A DNA stretch of 64,000 bases, from the NCBI GenBank assembly GCA_963662175.1, contig OY759221.1:30874045-30938044 (forward strand), given 5' to 3'. Source of the stretch: Aradus depressus. Taxonomy: Eukaryota > Arthropoda > Insecta > Hemiptera > Aradidae. Position numbers and translations under genes: made by a program. Positions within the stretch are counted from its first letter, which is position 1, and every line of letters begins with the position of its first letter. This document shows, one piece after another, positions 1 to 11,216 of this stretch. The notes under the pieces were generated by a model, which searched no databases, had not been told where the DNA came from, and was given only the letters and a program-made list of their open reading frames with translations.

Positions 1-3000
1 CTCAAAAACTCCAATAACTACCATATAATGAATATATTATCAATAAATTTAGTATGAGGATTCAGAAGTCCCAATGTCAGTTAGTTATTGATTTTTAGTT
101 ATTAGAGACGGGGGCTCAACTCAAAAACTCCAATAACTACCATATAATGAATATATTATCAATAAATTTAGTATGAGGATTTAGAAGTCCCAATGTCAGT
201 TAGTTATTGATTTTTAGTTATTAAAGACGGGGGCTCAACTCAAAAACTCCAATAACTACCATATAATGAATATATTATCAATAAATTTAGCATGAGGATT
301 CAGAAGTCCCAATGTCAGTTAGTTATTGATTTTTAGTTATTAGAGACGGGGGCTCAACTCAAAAACTCCAATAACTACCATATAATGAATATATTATCAA
401 TAAATTTAGCATGAGGATTCAGAAGTCCCAATGTCAGTTAGTTATTGATTTTTAGTTATTAGAGACGGGGGCTCAACTCAAAAACTCCAATAACTACCAT
501 ATAATGAATATATTATCAATAAATTTAGCATGAGGATTCAGAAGTCCCAATGTCAGTTAGTTATTGATTTTTAGTTATTAGAGACGGGGGCTCAACTCAA
601 AAACTCCAATAACTACCATATAATGAATATATTATCAATAAATTTAGCATGAGGATTCAGAAGTCCCAATGTCAGTTAGTTATTGATTTTTAGTTATTAG
701 AGACGGGGGCTCAACTCAAAAACTCCAATAACTACCATATAATGAATATATTATCAATAAATTTAGCATGAGGATTCAGAAGTCCCAATGTCAGTTAGTT
801 ATTGATTTTTAGTTATTAGAGACGGGGGCTCAACTCAAAAACTCCAATAACTACCATATAATGAATATATTATCAATAAATTTAGCATGAGGATTCAGAA
901 GTCCCAATGTCAGTTAGTTATTGATTTTTAGTTATTAGAGACGGGGGCTCAACTCAAAAACTCCAATAACTACCATATAATGAATATATTATCAATAAAT
1001 TTAGTATGAGGATTTAGAAGTCCCAATGTCAGTTAGTTATTGATGTTTAGTTATTAAAGACGGGGGCTCAACTCAAAAACTCCAATAACTACCATATAAT
1101 GAATATATTATCAATAAATTTAGCATGAGGATTCAGAAGTCCCAATGTCAGTTAGTTATTGATTTTTAGTTATTAGAGACGGGGGCTCAACTCAAAAACT
1201 CCAATAACTACCATATAATGAATATATTATCAATAAATTTAGTATGAGGATTTAGAAGTCCCAATGTCAGTTAGTTATTGATGTTTAGTTATTAAAGACG
1301 GGGGCTCAACTCAAAAACTCCAATAACTACCATATAATGAATATATTATCAATAAATTTAGCATGAGGATTCAGAAGTCCCAATGTCAGTTAGTTATTGA
1401 TTTTTAGTTATTAGAGACGGGGGCTCAACTCAAAAACTCCAATAACTACCATATAATGAATATATTATCAATAAATTTAGCATGAGGATTCAGAAGTCCC
1501 AATGTCAGTTAGTTATTGATTTTTAGTTATTAGAGACGGGGGCTCAACTCAAAAACTCCAATAACTACCATATAATGAATATATTATCAATAAATTTAGT
1601 ATGAGGATTTAGAAGTCCCAATGTCAGTTAGTTATTGATGTTTAGTTATTAAAGACGGGGGCTCAACTCAAAAACTCCAATAACTACCATATAATGAATA
1701 TATTATCAATAAATTTAGCATGAGGATTCAGAAGTCCCAATGTCAGTTAGTTATTGATTTTTAGTTATTAGAGACGGGGGCTCAACTCAAAAACTCCAAT
1801 AACTACCATATAATGAATATATTATCAATAAATTTAGTATGAGGATTTAGAAGTCCCAATGTCAGTTAGTTATTGATGTTTAGTTATTAAAGACGGGGGC
1901 TCAACTCAAAAACTCCAATAACTACCATATAATGAATATATTATCAATAAATTTAGCATGAGGATTCAGAAGTCCCAATGTCAGTTAGTTATTGATTTTT
2001 AGTTATTAGAGACGGGGGCTCAACTCAAAAACTCCAATAACTACCATATAATGAATATATTATCAATAAATTTAGTATGAGGATTTAGAAGTCCCAATGT
2101 CAGTTAGTTATTGATGTTTAGTTATTAAAGACGGGGGCTCAACTCAAAAACTCCAATAACTACCATATAATGAATATATTATCAATAAATTTAGCATGAG
2201 GATTCAGAAGTCCCAATGTCAGTTAGTTATTGATTTTTAGTTATTAGAGACGGGGGCTCAACTCAAAAACTCCAATAACTACCATATAATGAATATATTA
2301 TCAATAAATTTAGCATGAGGATTCAGAAGTCCCAATGTCAGTTAGTTATTGATTTTTAGTTATTAGAGACGGGGGCTCAACTCAAAAACTCCAATAACTA
2401 CCATATAATGAATATATTATCAATAAATTTAGTATGAGGATTTAGAAGTCCCAATGTCAGTTAGTTATTGATGTTTAGTTATTAAAGACGGGGGCTCAAC
2501 TCAAAAACTCCAATAACTACCATATAATGAATATATTATCAATAAATTTAGCATGAGGATTCAGAAGTCCCAATGTCAGTTAGTTATTGATTTTTAGTTA
2601 TTAGAGACGGGGGCTCAACTCAAAAACTCCAATAACTACCATATAATGAATATATTATCAATAAATTTAGCATGAGGATTCAGAAGTCCCAATGTCAGTT
2701 AGTTATTGATTTTTAGTTATTAGAGACGGGGGCTCAACTCAAAAACTCCAATAACTACCATATAATGAATATATTATCAATAAATTTAGCATGAGGATTC
2801 AGAAGTCCCAATGTCAGTTAGTTATTGATTTTTAGTTATTAGAGACGGGGGCTCAACTCAAAAACTCCAATAACTACCATATAATGAATATATTATCAAT
2901 AAATTTAGCATGAGGATTCAGAAGTCCCAATGTCAGTTAGTTATTGATTTTTAGTTATTAGAGACGGGGGCTCAACTCAAAAACTCCAATAACTACCATA

Positions 3001-6000
3001 TAATGAATATATTATCAATAAATTTAGCATGAGGATTCAGAAGTCCCAATGTCAGTTAGTTATTGATTTTTAGTTATTAGAGACGGGGGCTCAACTCAAA
3101 AACTCCAATAACTACCATATAATGAATATATTATCAATAAATTTAGCATGAGGATTCAGAAGTCCCAATGTCAGTTAGTTATTGATTTTTAGTTATTAGA
3201 GACGGGGGCTCAACTCAAAAACTCCAATAACTACCATATAATGAATATATTATCAATAAATTTAGCATGAGGATTCAGAAGTCCCAATGTCAGTTAGTTA
3301 TTGATTTTTAGTTATTAGAGACGGGGGCTCAACTCAAAAACTCCAATAACTACCATATAATGAATATATTATCAATAAATTTAGCATGAGGATTCAGAAG
3401 TCCCAATGTCAGTTAGTTATTGATTTTTAGTTATTAGAGACGGGGGCTCAACTCAAAAACTCCAATAACTACCATATAATGAATATATTATCAATAAATT
3501 TAGCATGAGGATTCAGAAGTCCCAATGTCAGTTAGTTATTGATTTTTAGTTATTAGAGACGGGGGCTCAACTCAAAAACTCCAATAACTACCATATAATG
3601 AATATATTATCAATAAATTTAGCATGAGGATTCAGAAGTCCCAATGTCAGTTAGTTATTGATTTTTAGTTATTAGAGACGGGGGCTCAACTCAAAAACTC
3701 CAATAACTACCATATAATGAATATATTATCAATAAATTTAGTATGAGGATTTAGAAGTCCCAATGTCAGTTAGTTATTGATGTTTAGTTATTAAAGACGG
3801 GGGCTCAACTCAAAAACTCCAATAACTACCATATAATGAATATATTATCAATAAATTTAGCATGAGGATTCAGAAGTCCCAATGTCAGTTAGTTATTGAT
3901 TTTTAGTTATTAGAGACGGGGGCTCAACTCAAAAACTCCAATAACTACCATATAATGAATATATTATCAATAAATTTAGCATGAGGATTCAGAAGTCCCA
4001 ATGTCAGTTAGTTATTGATTTTTAGTTATTAGAGACGGGGGCTCAACTCAAAAACTCCAATAACTACCATATAATGAATATATTATCAATAAATTTAGCA
4101 TGAGGATTCAGAAGTCCCAATGTCAGTTAGTTATTGATTTTTAGTTATTAGAGACGGGGGCTCAACTCAAAAACTCCAATAACTACCATATAATGAATAT
4201 ATTATCAATAAATTTAGCATGAGGATTCAGAAGTCCCAATGTCAGTTAGTTATTGATTTTTAGTTATTAGAGACGGGGGCTCAACTCAAAAACTCCAATA
4301 ACTACCATATAATGAATATATTATCAATAAATTTAGCATGAGGATTCAGAAGTCCCAATGTCAGTTAGTTATTGATTTTTAGTTATTAGAGACGGGGGCT
4401 CAACTCAAAAACTCCAATAACTACCATATAATGAATATATTATCAATAAATTTAGCATGAGGATTCAGAAGTCCCAATGTCAGTTAGTTATTGATTTTTA
4501 GTTATTAGAGACGGGGGCTCAACTCAAAAACTCCAATAACTACCATATAATGAATATATTATCAATAAATTTAGTATGAGGATTTAGAAGTCCCAATGTC
4601 AGTTAGTTATTGATGTTTAGTTATTAAAGACGGGGGCTCAACTCAAAAACTCCAATAACTACCATATAATGAATATATTATCAATAAATTTAGCATGAGG
4701 ATTCAGAAGTCCCAATGTCAGTTAGTTATTGATTTTTAGTTATTAGAGACGGGGGCTCAACTCAAAAACTCCAATAACTACCATATAATGAATATATTAT
4801 CAATAAATTTAGTATGAGGATTTAGAAGTCCCAATGTCAGTTAGTTATTGATTTTTAGTTATTAGAGACGGGGGCTCAACTCAAAAACTCCAATAACTAC
4901 CATATAATGAATATATTATCAATAAATTTAGCATGAGGATTCAGAAGTCCCAATGTCAGTTAGTTATTGATTTTTAGTTATTAGAGACGGGGGCTCAACT
5001 CAAAAACTCCAATAACTACCATATAATGAATATATTATCAATAAATTTAGTATGAGGATTTAGAAGTCCCAATGTCAGTTAGTTATTGATTTTTAGTTAT
5101 TAGAGACGGGGGCTCAACTCAAAAACTCCAATAACTACCATATAATGAATATATTATCAATAAATTTAGCATGAGGATTCAGAAGTCCCAATGTCAGTTA
5201 GTTATTGATTTTTAGTTATTAGAGACGGGGGCTCAACTCAAAAACTCCAATAACTACCATATAATGAATATATTATCAATAAATTTAGTATGAGGATTCA
5301 GAAGTCCCAATGTCAGTTAGTTATTGATTTTTAGTTATTAGAGACGGGGGCTCAACTCAAAAACTCCAATAACTACCATATAATGAATATATTATCAATA
5401 AATTTAGTATGAGGATTCAGAAGTCCCAATGTCAGTTAGTTATTGATTTTTAGTTATTAGAGACGGGGGCTCAACTCAAAAACTCCAATAACTACCATAT
5501 AATGAATATATTATCAATAAATTTAGTATGAGGATTCAGAAGTCCCAATGTCAGTTAGTTATTGATTTTTAGTTATTAGAGACGGGGGCTCAACTCAAAA
5601 ACTCCAATAACTACCATATAATGAATATATTATCAATAAATTTAGCATGAGGATTCAGAAGTCCCAATGTCAGTTAGTTATTGATTTTTAGTTATTAGAG
5701 ACGGGGGCTCAACTCAAAAACTCCAATAACTACCATATAATGAATATATTATCAATAAATTTAGCATGAGGATTCAGAAGTCCCAATGTCAGTTAGTTAT
5801 TGATTTTTAGTTATTAGAGACGGGGGCTCAACTCAAAAACTCCAATAACTACCATATAATGAATATATTATCAATAAATTTAGCATGAGGATTCAGAAGT
5901 CCCAATGTCAGTTAGTTATTGATTTTTAGTTATTAGAGACGGGGGCTCAACTCAAAAACTCCAATAACTACCATATAATGAATATATTATCAATAAATTT

Positions 6001-6048
6001 AGTATGAGGATTCAGAAGTCCCAATGTCAGTTAGTTATTGATTTTTAG
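1..6048. repeat. 119-bp satellite array, 50 complete monomers plus one partial
   Basis: The sequence repeats with a period of exactly 119 bases from base 1; monomer k starts at 1+119(k-1) with no indel through the 51st, partial unit (5951-6048). Monomers are nearly identical. Two linked types occur: type A (GCATGAGGATTCAG, TTGATTTTTAG, TTAGAGAC) and type B (GTATGAGGATTTAG, TTGATGTTTAG, TTAAAGAC), plus mixed forms. The array starts before the window, so its true length is unknown. The monomer resembles the internal segment of family H (for example 41094-41230, with GGGGGCTCAACTCAAAAAC and TTTAGTATGAGGATTCAGAAG in the same order). No open frame or spacer is present. Confidence 0.98.
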
Positions 6049-6130
6049 CCCAAACAATCGATTGGGTTTGAGCGAAAACGTTGATTAATTCTTGCGAAAA
6101 GTACATTGCCGGTGATTCACCGACTTTTTT
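6049..6130 (-). repeat. Family H hairpin end, continuous with the last satellite monomer
   Basis: Directly after the partial 51st monomer the sequence continues with the usual downstream part of family H: CAAACAATCGATTGG, GAGCGAAAACGTTGATTAATTC, GTACATTGCC and the hairpin CGGTGATTCACCG followed by a T-run. The same order is seen at 41270-41353, which supports the satellite having expanded inside an H copy at this locus. Confidence 0.85.
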
Positions 6131-6191
6131 TTTGTTTTGATGTCGCCATGGTTACTGGCGAAGCGATCTTTCCCCTGAAACTTGTTTTTTA

Positions 6192-6499
6192 GGGCGCTGG
6201 CAGCTCAGAGGTAGCGTGCTTGCCTTCTGAGCTCAATATCGCGGGTTAGAAAACCCGGCCGAAGCCCTTACGCTTTTTTATCTGGGAAGTGTTAATATCT
6301 TTAGCACGTCGTCCTTCGGATGGTTTTGAGCCTGTACGGTCTCAGGTACTCGATAAAGACCCCTCTCTAGTCGAATACAGATTTAGGATAGGCAAAATAT
6401 AGTACTCTCTCTGTAGAGTCGGGCTTTATGTCCACCCGAGCGTCCTAGGCGATATGACGTCATAGTTAAAGCCCGGGCATAATTGACAATAACTAACTG
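6192..6499 (+). mobile_element. tRNA-derived SINE, copy 1
   Basis: This is one of about 14 copies of a roughly 310-345 bp SINE in the window. The head is tRNA-like: consensus GGGCGCCGGTAGCTCAGTGG contains an A box and GGTTCGAAACC a B box. The body carries the conserved blocks CGTCCTTCGGATGG, GTCAGGTACTCG, GAGTCGGGCTCATGTCCACC, TAGTAGGCGATATGACC and AAAGCCCGGGCATGAG, and ends in ATAACTAACTA. This copy is diverged and its B box is damaged (GGGTTAGAAAACC). It lies just after the H hairpin end of the satellite. Confidence 0.85.
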
Positions 6500-6935
6500 A
6501 TAATTTTTGAAATTATCAGTATATTGAGTCAATTATTTCGACTAACTTCTTATTATATCTTTGATTTAGACGGTTGTTCATCAGTTTTTCTCGAAATATT
6601 TATCAGAGTTCTGTTGGGAGAACAAATCACATTCGAATGCTGAATGTTGTAATTATTCTATGTAATATGGTACGTCTTAAGAAAGATGCAAATCTATTTT
6701 GTTGATATTTTAACAAGTGTTTGGTTGATAACGTTCCTATATTTCTCATCGTTACACTCTCTGTTAATGATTCTTTGCAATTAATATGCATTTATAATTG
6801 TGATATCTGTTGACTATCCGATGAAGGTTTGGTAGGTAGCTATAGATAGCCCGTCGCAAACAGTACAGGTTCTCCAACCAATTTATAATTTATAGCAATT
6901 GCAATTTTAATAAAACTTGAATAAATATAATGAAG
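6500..6935. other. A+T-rich stretch, nothing recognised
   Basis: No long frame, no repeat family recognised elsewhere in the window, and no tRNA-like fold is evident. It separates SINE copy 1 from the piggyBac-like element. Confidence 0.5.
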
Positions 6936-6939
6936 TTAA

Positions 6940-7873
6940 CCCTTTAGTACACTCGCCGCAGCACTCCGTGCCGCAAATTTACTAAATTTGGATTTTCGCG
7001 GTTCTTATGTTTAATGACAAGCTAATCCCCACTTCTATTCTTCAATGACATGTCTATGAATGAACACAAGTAGCGCATTGATCGGATATTTTATCAGTCG
7101 GTAACAATATGTCAAAGTGGAAGGCACAACAATTGCGGCACTGTATACCGTGCCTGTGTTAAAATGTAAGTTTTTTTAAAATATTTTATTTCGTATTTGT
7201 TGTCTTTATAACTAAGTATATTCTTATGTTATAGTTATTTTTTTTTCATGAACTATTAATTTATAATTAAATAATAATAATTAGCTGTTAATTAATTAAT
7301 TTTAATTAATTAAAAAACTAAAAAATAATTAATTATTAAATTTTTAGTTTTTTCCTTGTACCTACGACTAATTTATAATAAAAATAAACTATTTATAATT
7401 AATTTTATTGTTCTTCATTTGTACTATAAAACATTTCTTTCTGCTTTCTTTTCCATCATTCTTATAAACTTCATTTGAAAATATGTAGTACCTTATTTTG
7501 TTTTTTACTAATTTTATTTTATTTTCAATTTAAATTATTATTATTCAAATTGATAATGCAAAGGTATAATTTTTTTTTTTTCCCTTGATTCAATTTTGTT
7601 TTTCAATATAAAGATGTTTTTCTTTACTTCAATATATGTAATTCTTAAACATTGTTTAAAAGGTTCAATTTTTGTTACGTTTTTTTAAACAATGTTGTAT
7701 TTTTTTTTCAATAAAGTTTTTAAAAACATTATTATACATTCAGTGCGCCTAATAATAACTTTTTGGAGTTGTATGGGGTGTAAAACTGCTGAAAAACTCA
7801 ATAGTTAAGCATGCGGTACTGAGTGCCGCGCGAGTGTACTAATGTAACAATGAAAGGCGAATGTACTAGAGGG
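6940..7873. mobile_element. piggyBac-like non-autonomous element (MITE), 934 bp
   Basis: The element is flanked by TTAA on both sides (6936-6939 and 7874-7877), begins CCCTTTAGTACACTCGCC and ends GGCGAATGTACTAGAGGG. CCC...GGG termini at TTAA are the hallmark of piggyBac transposons. Sub-terminal inverted segments occur too: GCACTCCGTGCCGC on the left, and GCGGTACTGAGTGCCGC with GCGAGTGTACTA on the right. The interior is very A+T-rich with homopolymer runs and no transposase frame, so it would depend on a transposase supplied from elsewhere. Confidence 0.85.
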
Positions 7874-8080
7874 TTAAGATGGTGTTTAGGGATTCGAACC
7901 CTGAATCTAGAGTTTAGTAGAGTGGAGGAACGTTGAAAGAATGGAGACGCACCAACGGTTGTTGTCCTCAAATCGAATTAGAGTTGGGTCTAGTGTCCGT
8001 CCTGAAAACATGTTTCGTTTCTATTGGAGCTTCCTAGAAGGCCTCCTACCAAGACGAAATGAATAAAGGAAGGGAAATAA

Positions 8081-8517
8081 GTTGTCGGTGAATCATCGTC
8101 AGTTTACTTCCCCAGCTCCAATTATATATAATCAACTAAGTTTTCACTCTCTCTCCTTCTTAACGGAACATTTGGCTAAAAACTAATAAGTGTCTACTCA
8201 GGGATTCATTCCTGTATTATTGGTTGATCATGATTGATTGATCATTCCTCTTATTAAATTTTGTATTGATATGTTTATTTTATTGGCAGTTATTAGGGTT
8301 TTATAGGTGGAGCACCCGTAATCATCCTTCTCTTCTGGCTGAAAAAAACAATAGTTGTCCTGAGTTCTAAACGCACACGTACAAGTACTCATTCTAGTTA
8401 TCGTGTTCACAGACAGACAGACATTTATTTTCCATTTATGGAATCAGGATGGAAAACATCGAATTTCTGACTGATTACAGAATTTTCTCAATACTTCGTA
8501 TCCCGGGAAATTAAAAT
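8081..8517 (+). repeat. Family H copy, nearly complete
   Basis: It starts GTTGTCGGTGAATCATCG and TTTACTTCCCCAGC, passes the GTTCACAGACAGACAGAC and GGAAAACATCGAATTTCTG blocks, and ends TACTTCGTATCCCGGGAAATTAAAA. A LINE inserted just past its right end, and its last bases form part of the LINE target duplication. Confidence 0.8.
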
Positions 8518-8757
8518 AATTAAGTTATTTTCTCAGAGATGGATGCGAATTCGATAAGCTGGGTGCTGAAGGTACGAGGTGAACTTCTTTATTTAAATAA
8601 GTATTCTTACACTAAGGAAATCAAACTTTGCTCCATGTGTAATGACAAGCAAGATGAAGATGTGTTTCACTTTATTGCCGTATGCCCCATCTTAAAAGAA
8701 TTTCGTTTTATTTATTTTAGTAAAGCAGAGTTAAGCTATGTTCAGTTTATTGAATAT

Positions 8758-9471
8758 GAGTCCACCAGAATCAAAACTCACAATATCCAAATATCAAAAT
8801 TTTGGGAATTTGTCAAAAACCGCTCTCGACTACAATTTGCTTCGCCGGTTCTTGCAAAGGTTTTTTTAACATCCTGTTAGCACTTTAAAATGAAATACAT
8901 ACAAAAAAACGAATTTTTATATAGCGTTATAAAAATAAAAGCAGTAAAATTTTGGATAATGTGAGTTTTGATTCCCACCACATAGGATAATGTTAGATTT
9001 GTTACCAACTTTCTCATACATGTATAAATAAATCAAAACCATTCAACATTTTCAAATGCAATGTTTTATTGTTACAATTATTACAACTTAAAATAATTTA
9101 AAAAAATGAAAAATGATTAAAATTGACACAATTATAATTTTACATAAAGCATAGGTAATAATAAAATTTTATTTAAAATAAAAACTACAAAAAAATACAG
9201 CACAAAATAAAAAATAAACGATCTTTGTGCAGTTTATGCTTGCAAATACTGCTTTCTGATTAGTTAAAAGACGAATATTGTCAGAACTAACATTATCCTA
9301 GTGGATTCTGACTCCAACCATCAACTTCTAGGCCTATTAAACCTGGGATATGATGACTTTTGATTCTAACCAACGCCATATTTGAATTTAGCCCAAAAAA
9401 TTACAAAAATAACCACTGCCATCACAATTTTCTTATTTTTGGATATTGTGAGTTTTGATTCTGGAGGACTC
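8758..9471. mobile_element. MITE with about 30-bp terminal inverted repeats inside LINE copy 1
   Basis: The left end GAGTCCACCAGAATCAAAAC matches the reverse complement of the right end GTTTTGATTCTGGAGGACTC with one mismatch. ATAT flanks it on both sides (8754-8757, 9472-9475). LINE copy 2 supplies the empty site (TTGAATATGTAAATGG), so the borders are precise. A 4-bp duplication does not by itself identify the superfamily. No transposase frame is visible. Confidence 0.85.
8983..9300. mobile_element. Possible second MITE nested in the 714-bp MITE
   Basis: TAGGATAATGTTAG at the left is an exact inverted match to CTAACATTATCCTA at the right. The enclosed 318 bp is A+T-rich with no frame. I see no clear target duplication, so this may instead be sub-terminal structure of the outer element. 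Confidence 0.35.
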
Positions 9472-9804
9472 ATATGTAAATGGACGAAATTACAAAAGTT
9501 TAATCAACTATTGCAAAGCCGCCTGGAATTATAGATTTGAGCTAGTTTCAGAATTTAATTATTTATAATATATAAACAGGAAGATGTTTTTTATTTTTAT
9601 TTTTTGTTAGTTTTTTTAAAGGATCATTTAAGTTAATTTTGTAAATTACTGCATTTGTATTTGAATTATTTTATTTTTATTTTGTCACTTTTATATATGC
9701 GTATTATCGAGTAGAAATAGAAGAGATAATCCTCAGACGGTCAATTTGACCATGAGTATTGTCGGTCAGTATTATTATTATTATTATTACTGGGAACTTA
9801 AAAT

Positions 9805-10330
9805 TTCCTGTTTGCCTTCGTATGTCTGTGAACATGATAACTTCCGACAGAATAAATATATTACAAAGCGACAGAAAGGAATTTTTATTTTCATTTTTGG
9901 GTTCAGGGGGACGGAAAAACCTCAAATCTCTTCCTCTGCACTATTCAAAATTCTAGTTTTGTGTGAGAAAAGTTAATCTCACTCTAATGAAAAAACAAAC
10001 TGAAGAATGTTTACTAAATTGAAATAAGACAGTAAAAAAATAAAAGGAAAATGACGTTTTTCACTAAAACCAGCTTAATAAAAGAGATTAAAGATTGAGA
10101 TTTAATATTAGAACATATTTCATGAATTCTTAACTTAAGATAGAGCCCGCAATTAATTTTAGACCGGACACTTAAATAACTTTCTTCTTCGGATCCTTTA
10201 CGTCATACGTATACTTAGTTACTGGATTGAATTCTTAATCTTCTTTAAAACTATTTCTAGGAAAAAAACCTTTTAGGTTTTCAGGTTTTTGAATCCTTCT
10301 GTAGGCCCCATTGAGCCGCTCGGGAGGCCA
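9805..10330. other. A+T-rich region with an H-like fragment
   Basis: Bases 9820-9920 contain H-related words (TGTCTGTGAACATGATAACT, TTTTCATTTTTGGGTTCAGG). The rest has no recognisable gene or element; short open frames here cross repeat fragments. Confidence 0.4.
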
Positions 10331-10332
10331 TT

Positions 10333-10567
10333 TCCGGGCTTTAACTACGGAGAGTCCTAAATTTTTATTCATCTAGGGTAGGGGTCTTTAACGAGTACCT
10401 GACATCGTACAGGCTTGGGACCATCGCTTAACGTCCCATCCGAAGGACGGCGTACTTAAGTTTATTTTACTTCCCAGATAAAATAAACTAAGGGCCTTGG
10501 TTAGGTTTCGAACCCACGATCTTGAGCTCAGAAGGCAAGCACGCATACCACTGAGCTACCGGCGCCC
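10333..10567 (-). mobile_element. tRNA-derived SINE, copy 2, internally deleted
   Basis: Read on the minus strand it has the GGCGCCGGTAGCTCAGTGG head, a well-preserved B box, and the TTAAGTACGCCGTCCTTCGG block. The segment between the GTAGAGTCGGG and GTTAAAGCCCGG blocks is missing, leaving about 235 bp. Two short open frames over the head are SINE artefacts. Confidence 0.85.
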
Positions 10568-11216
10568 CCTTTTCATCAAATATATTTATTCTAATAACCA
10601 TGGAGTAAGTTTCTTTTTGTGTATTTTGCAACCTCATGTCATCTTAGTTTTTCAAAACTGTTGTGTCTTGGCGAACCCACAAAACAAATAAGAAATAGAA
10701 TGAAGAAGAACAATATTTAACAAACAACAATAATCACATTGTTACAATACATCGAGAGCAGATGCAACGAAAACATGTCACACTTTGAGCGCTTATATCT
10801 TCAAAGCTAATAATCGTAAAGTAATAAATAATATGTCATTAAATAGCTTAGATTAATAGAGTCCCAAGTGTAAAATAACTCTTTTTAAATAGACAAAGTC
10901 AAACATTTCTTTCATTTTATTTCAGAGGTAGCTCAGGGGTATGCGTGCTTGCTTACTGAGCTCAAGATCGTGAGTTCGAAACATGGCCAAGGCCCTTAGG
11001 TTTTTTATCTGGAAATGAGAACCTTGAGCACGCCGTCCTTTGGATGGGATGTTAAGCTATGGTTCCGAACCTGTGCGATGTCAGGTACTCGTTAAAAACC
11101 CTTACCCTAGGTGAATAAACCTAGGATAGATAGACAACATTTAGGACTCCCATAGTAGAGTCGGGTTCATGTCCATCAGAGAGACGAAAGAGCGCTCTGG
11201 TAGTAGGCGATATGTA

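Larger units (their letters stand above)
8539..9568 (+). pseudogene. LINE reverse transcriptase C-terminus, split by a MITE
   Basis: The encoded tail has a CxxC...H....C zinc-knuckle-like motif (LCSMCNDKQDED, then HFIAVCPIL), typical of the region after the reverse transcriptase domain in LINE ORF2 proteins. The authentic frame runs from about 8520 to 8757 and resumes at 9476 after the MITE, with TAA at 9566-9568 and a C-terminus near NYCKAAWNYRF. An apparent open frame to 8880 is chimeric, because everything after residue Tyr-73 is MITE sequence. With the MITE and one ATAT copy removed the frame is intact to its stop. The copy is dead through 5' truncation; endonuclease and reverse transcriptase domains are absent. 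Confidence 0.8.
8518..9791 (+). mobile_element. 5'-truncated non-LTR retrotransposon (LINE), copy 1
   Basis: The copy carries only the C-terminal coding end and the 3' UTR, ending in a (TTA)n tail at 9770-9789. The flanks GGGAAATTAAAAT (8505-8517) and GGGAACTTAAAAT (9792-9804) look like a 13-bp target duplication with one mismatch. A second copy lies on the other strand at 11217-12044, and alignment of the two defines an extra 714-bp MITE at 8758-9471 here. The clade cannot be decided from this fragment. Confidence 0.85.

Noticed and set aside
1..6048. CRISPR array
   Set aside because: The repeat is 119 bp, repeats follow without spacers, and the context is eukaryotic.
1..6048. Centromeric satellite
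   Set aside because: Nothing in the window shows centromere function; the link to a dispersed element and the short visible array make it only one of several possibilities.
7885..7920. tRNA-like word GATTCGAACC on the plus strand
   Set aside because: Only a B-box complement is present; no partner A box or stems at suitable distance.
10497..10691. Open frames over SINE copies (also 37484-37687, 22317-22532, 34765-34950, 11169-11399)
   Set aside because: Each follows the conserved SINE head or body and recurs with the repeat, so they are by-products.
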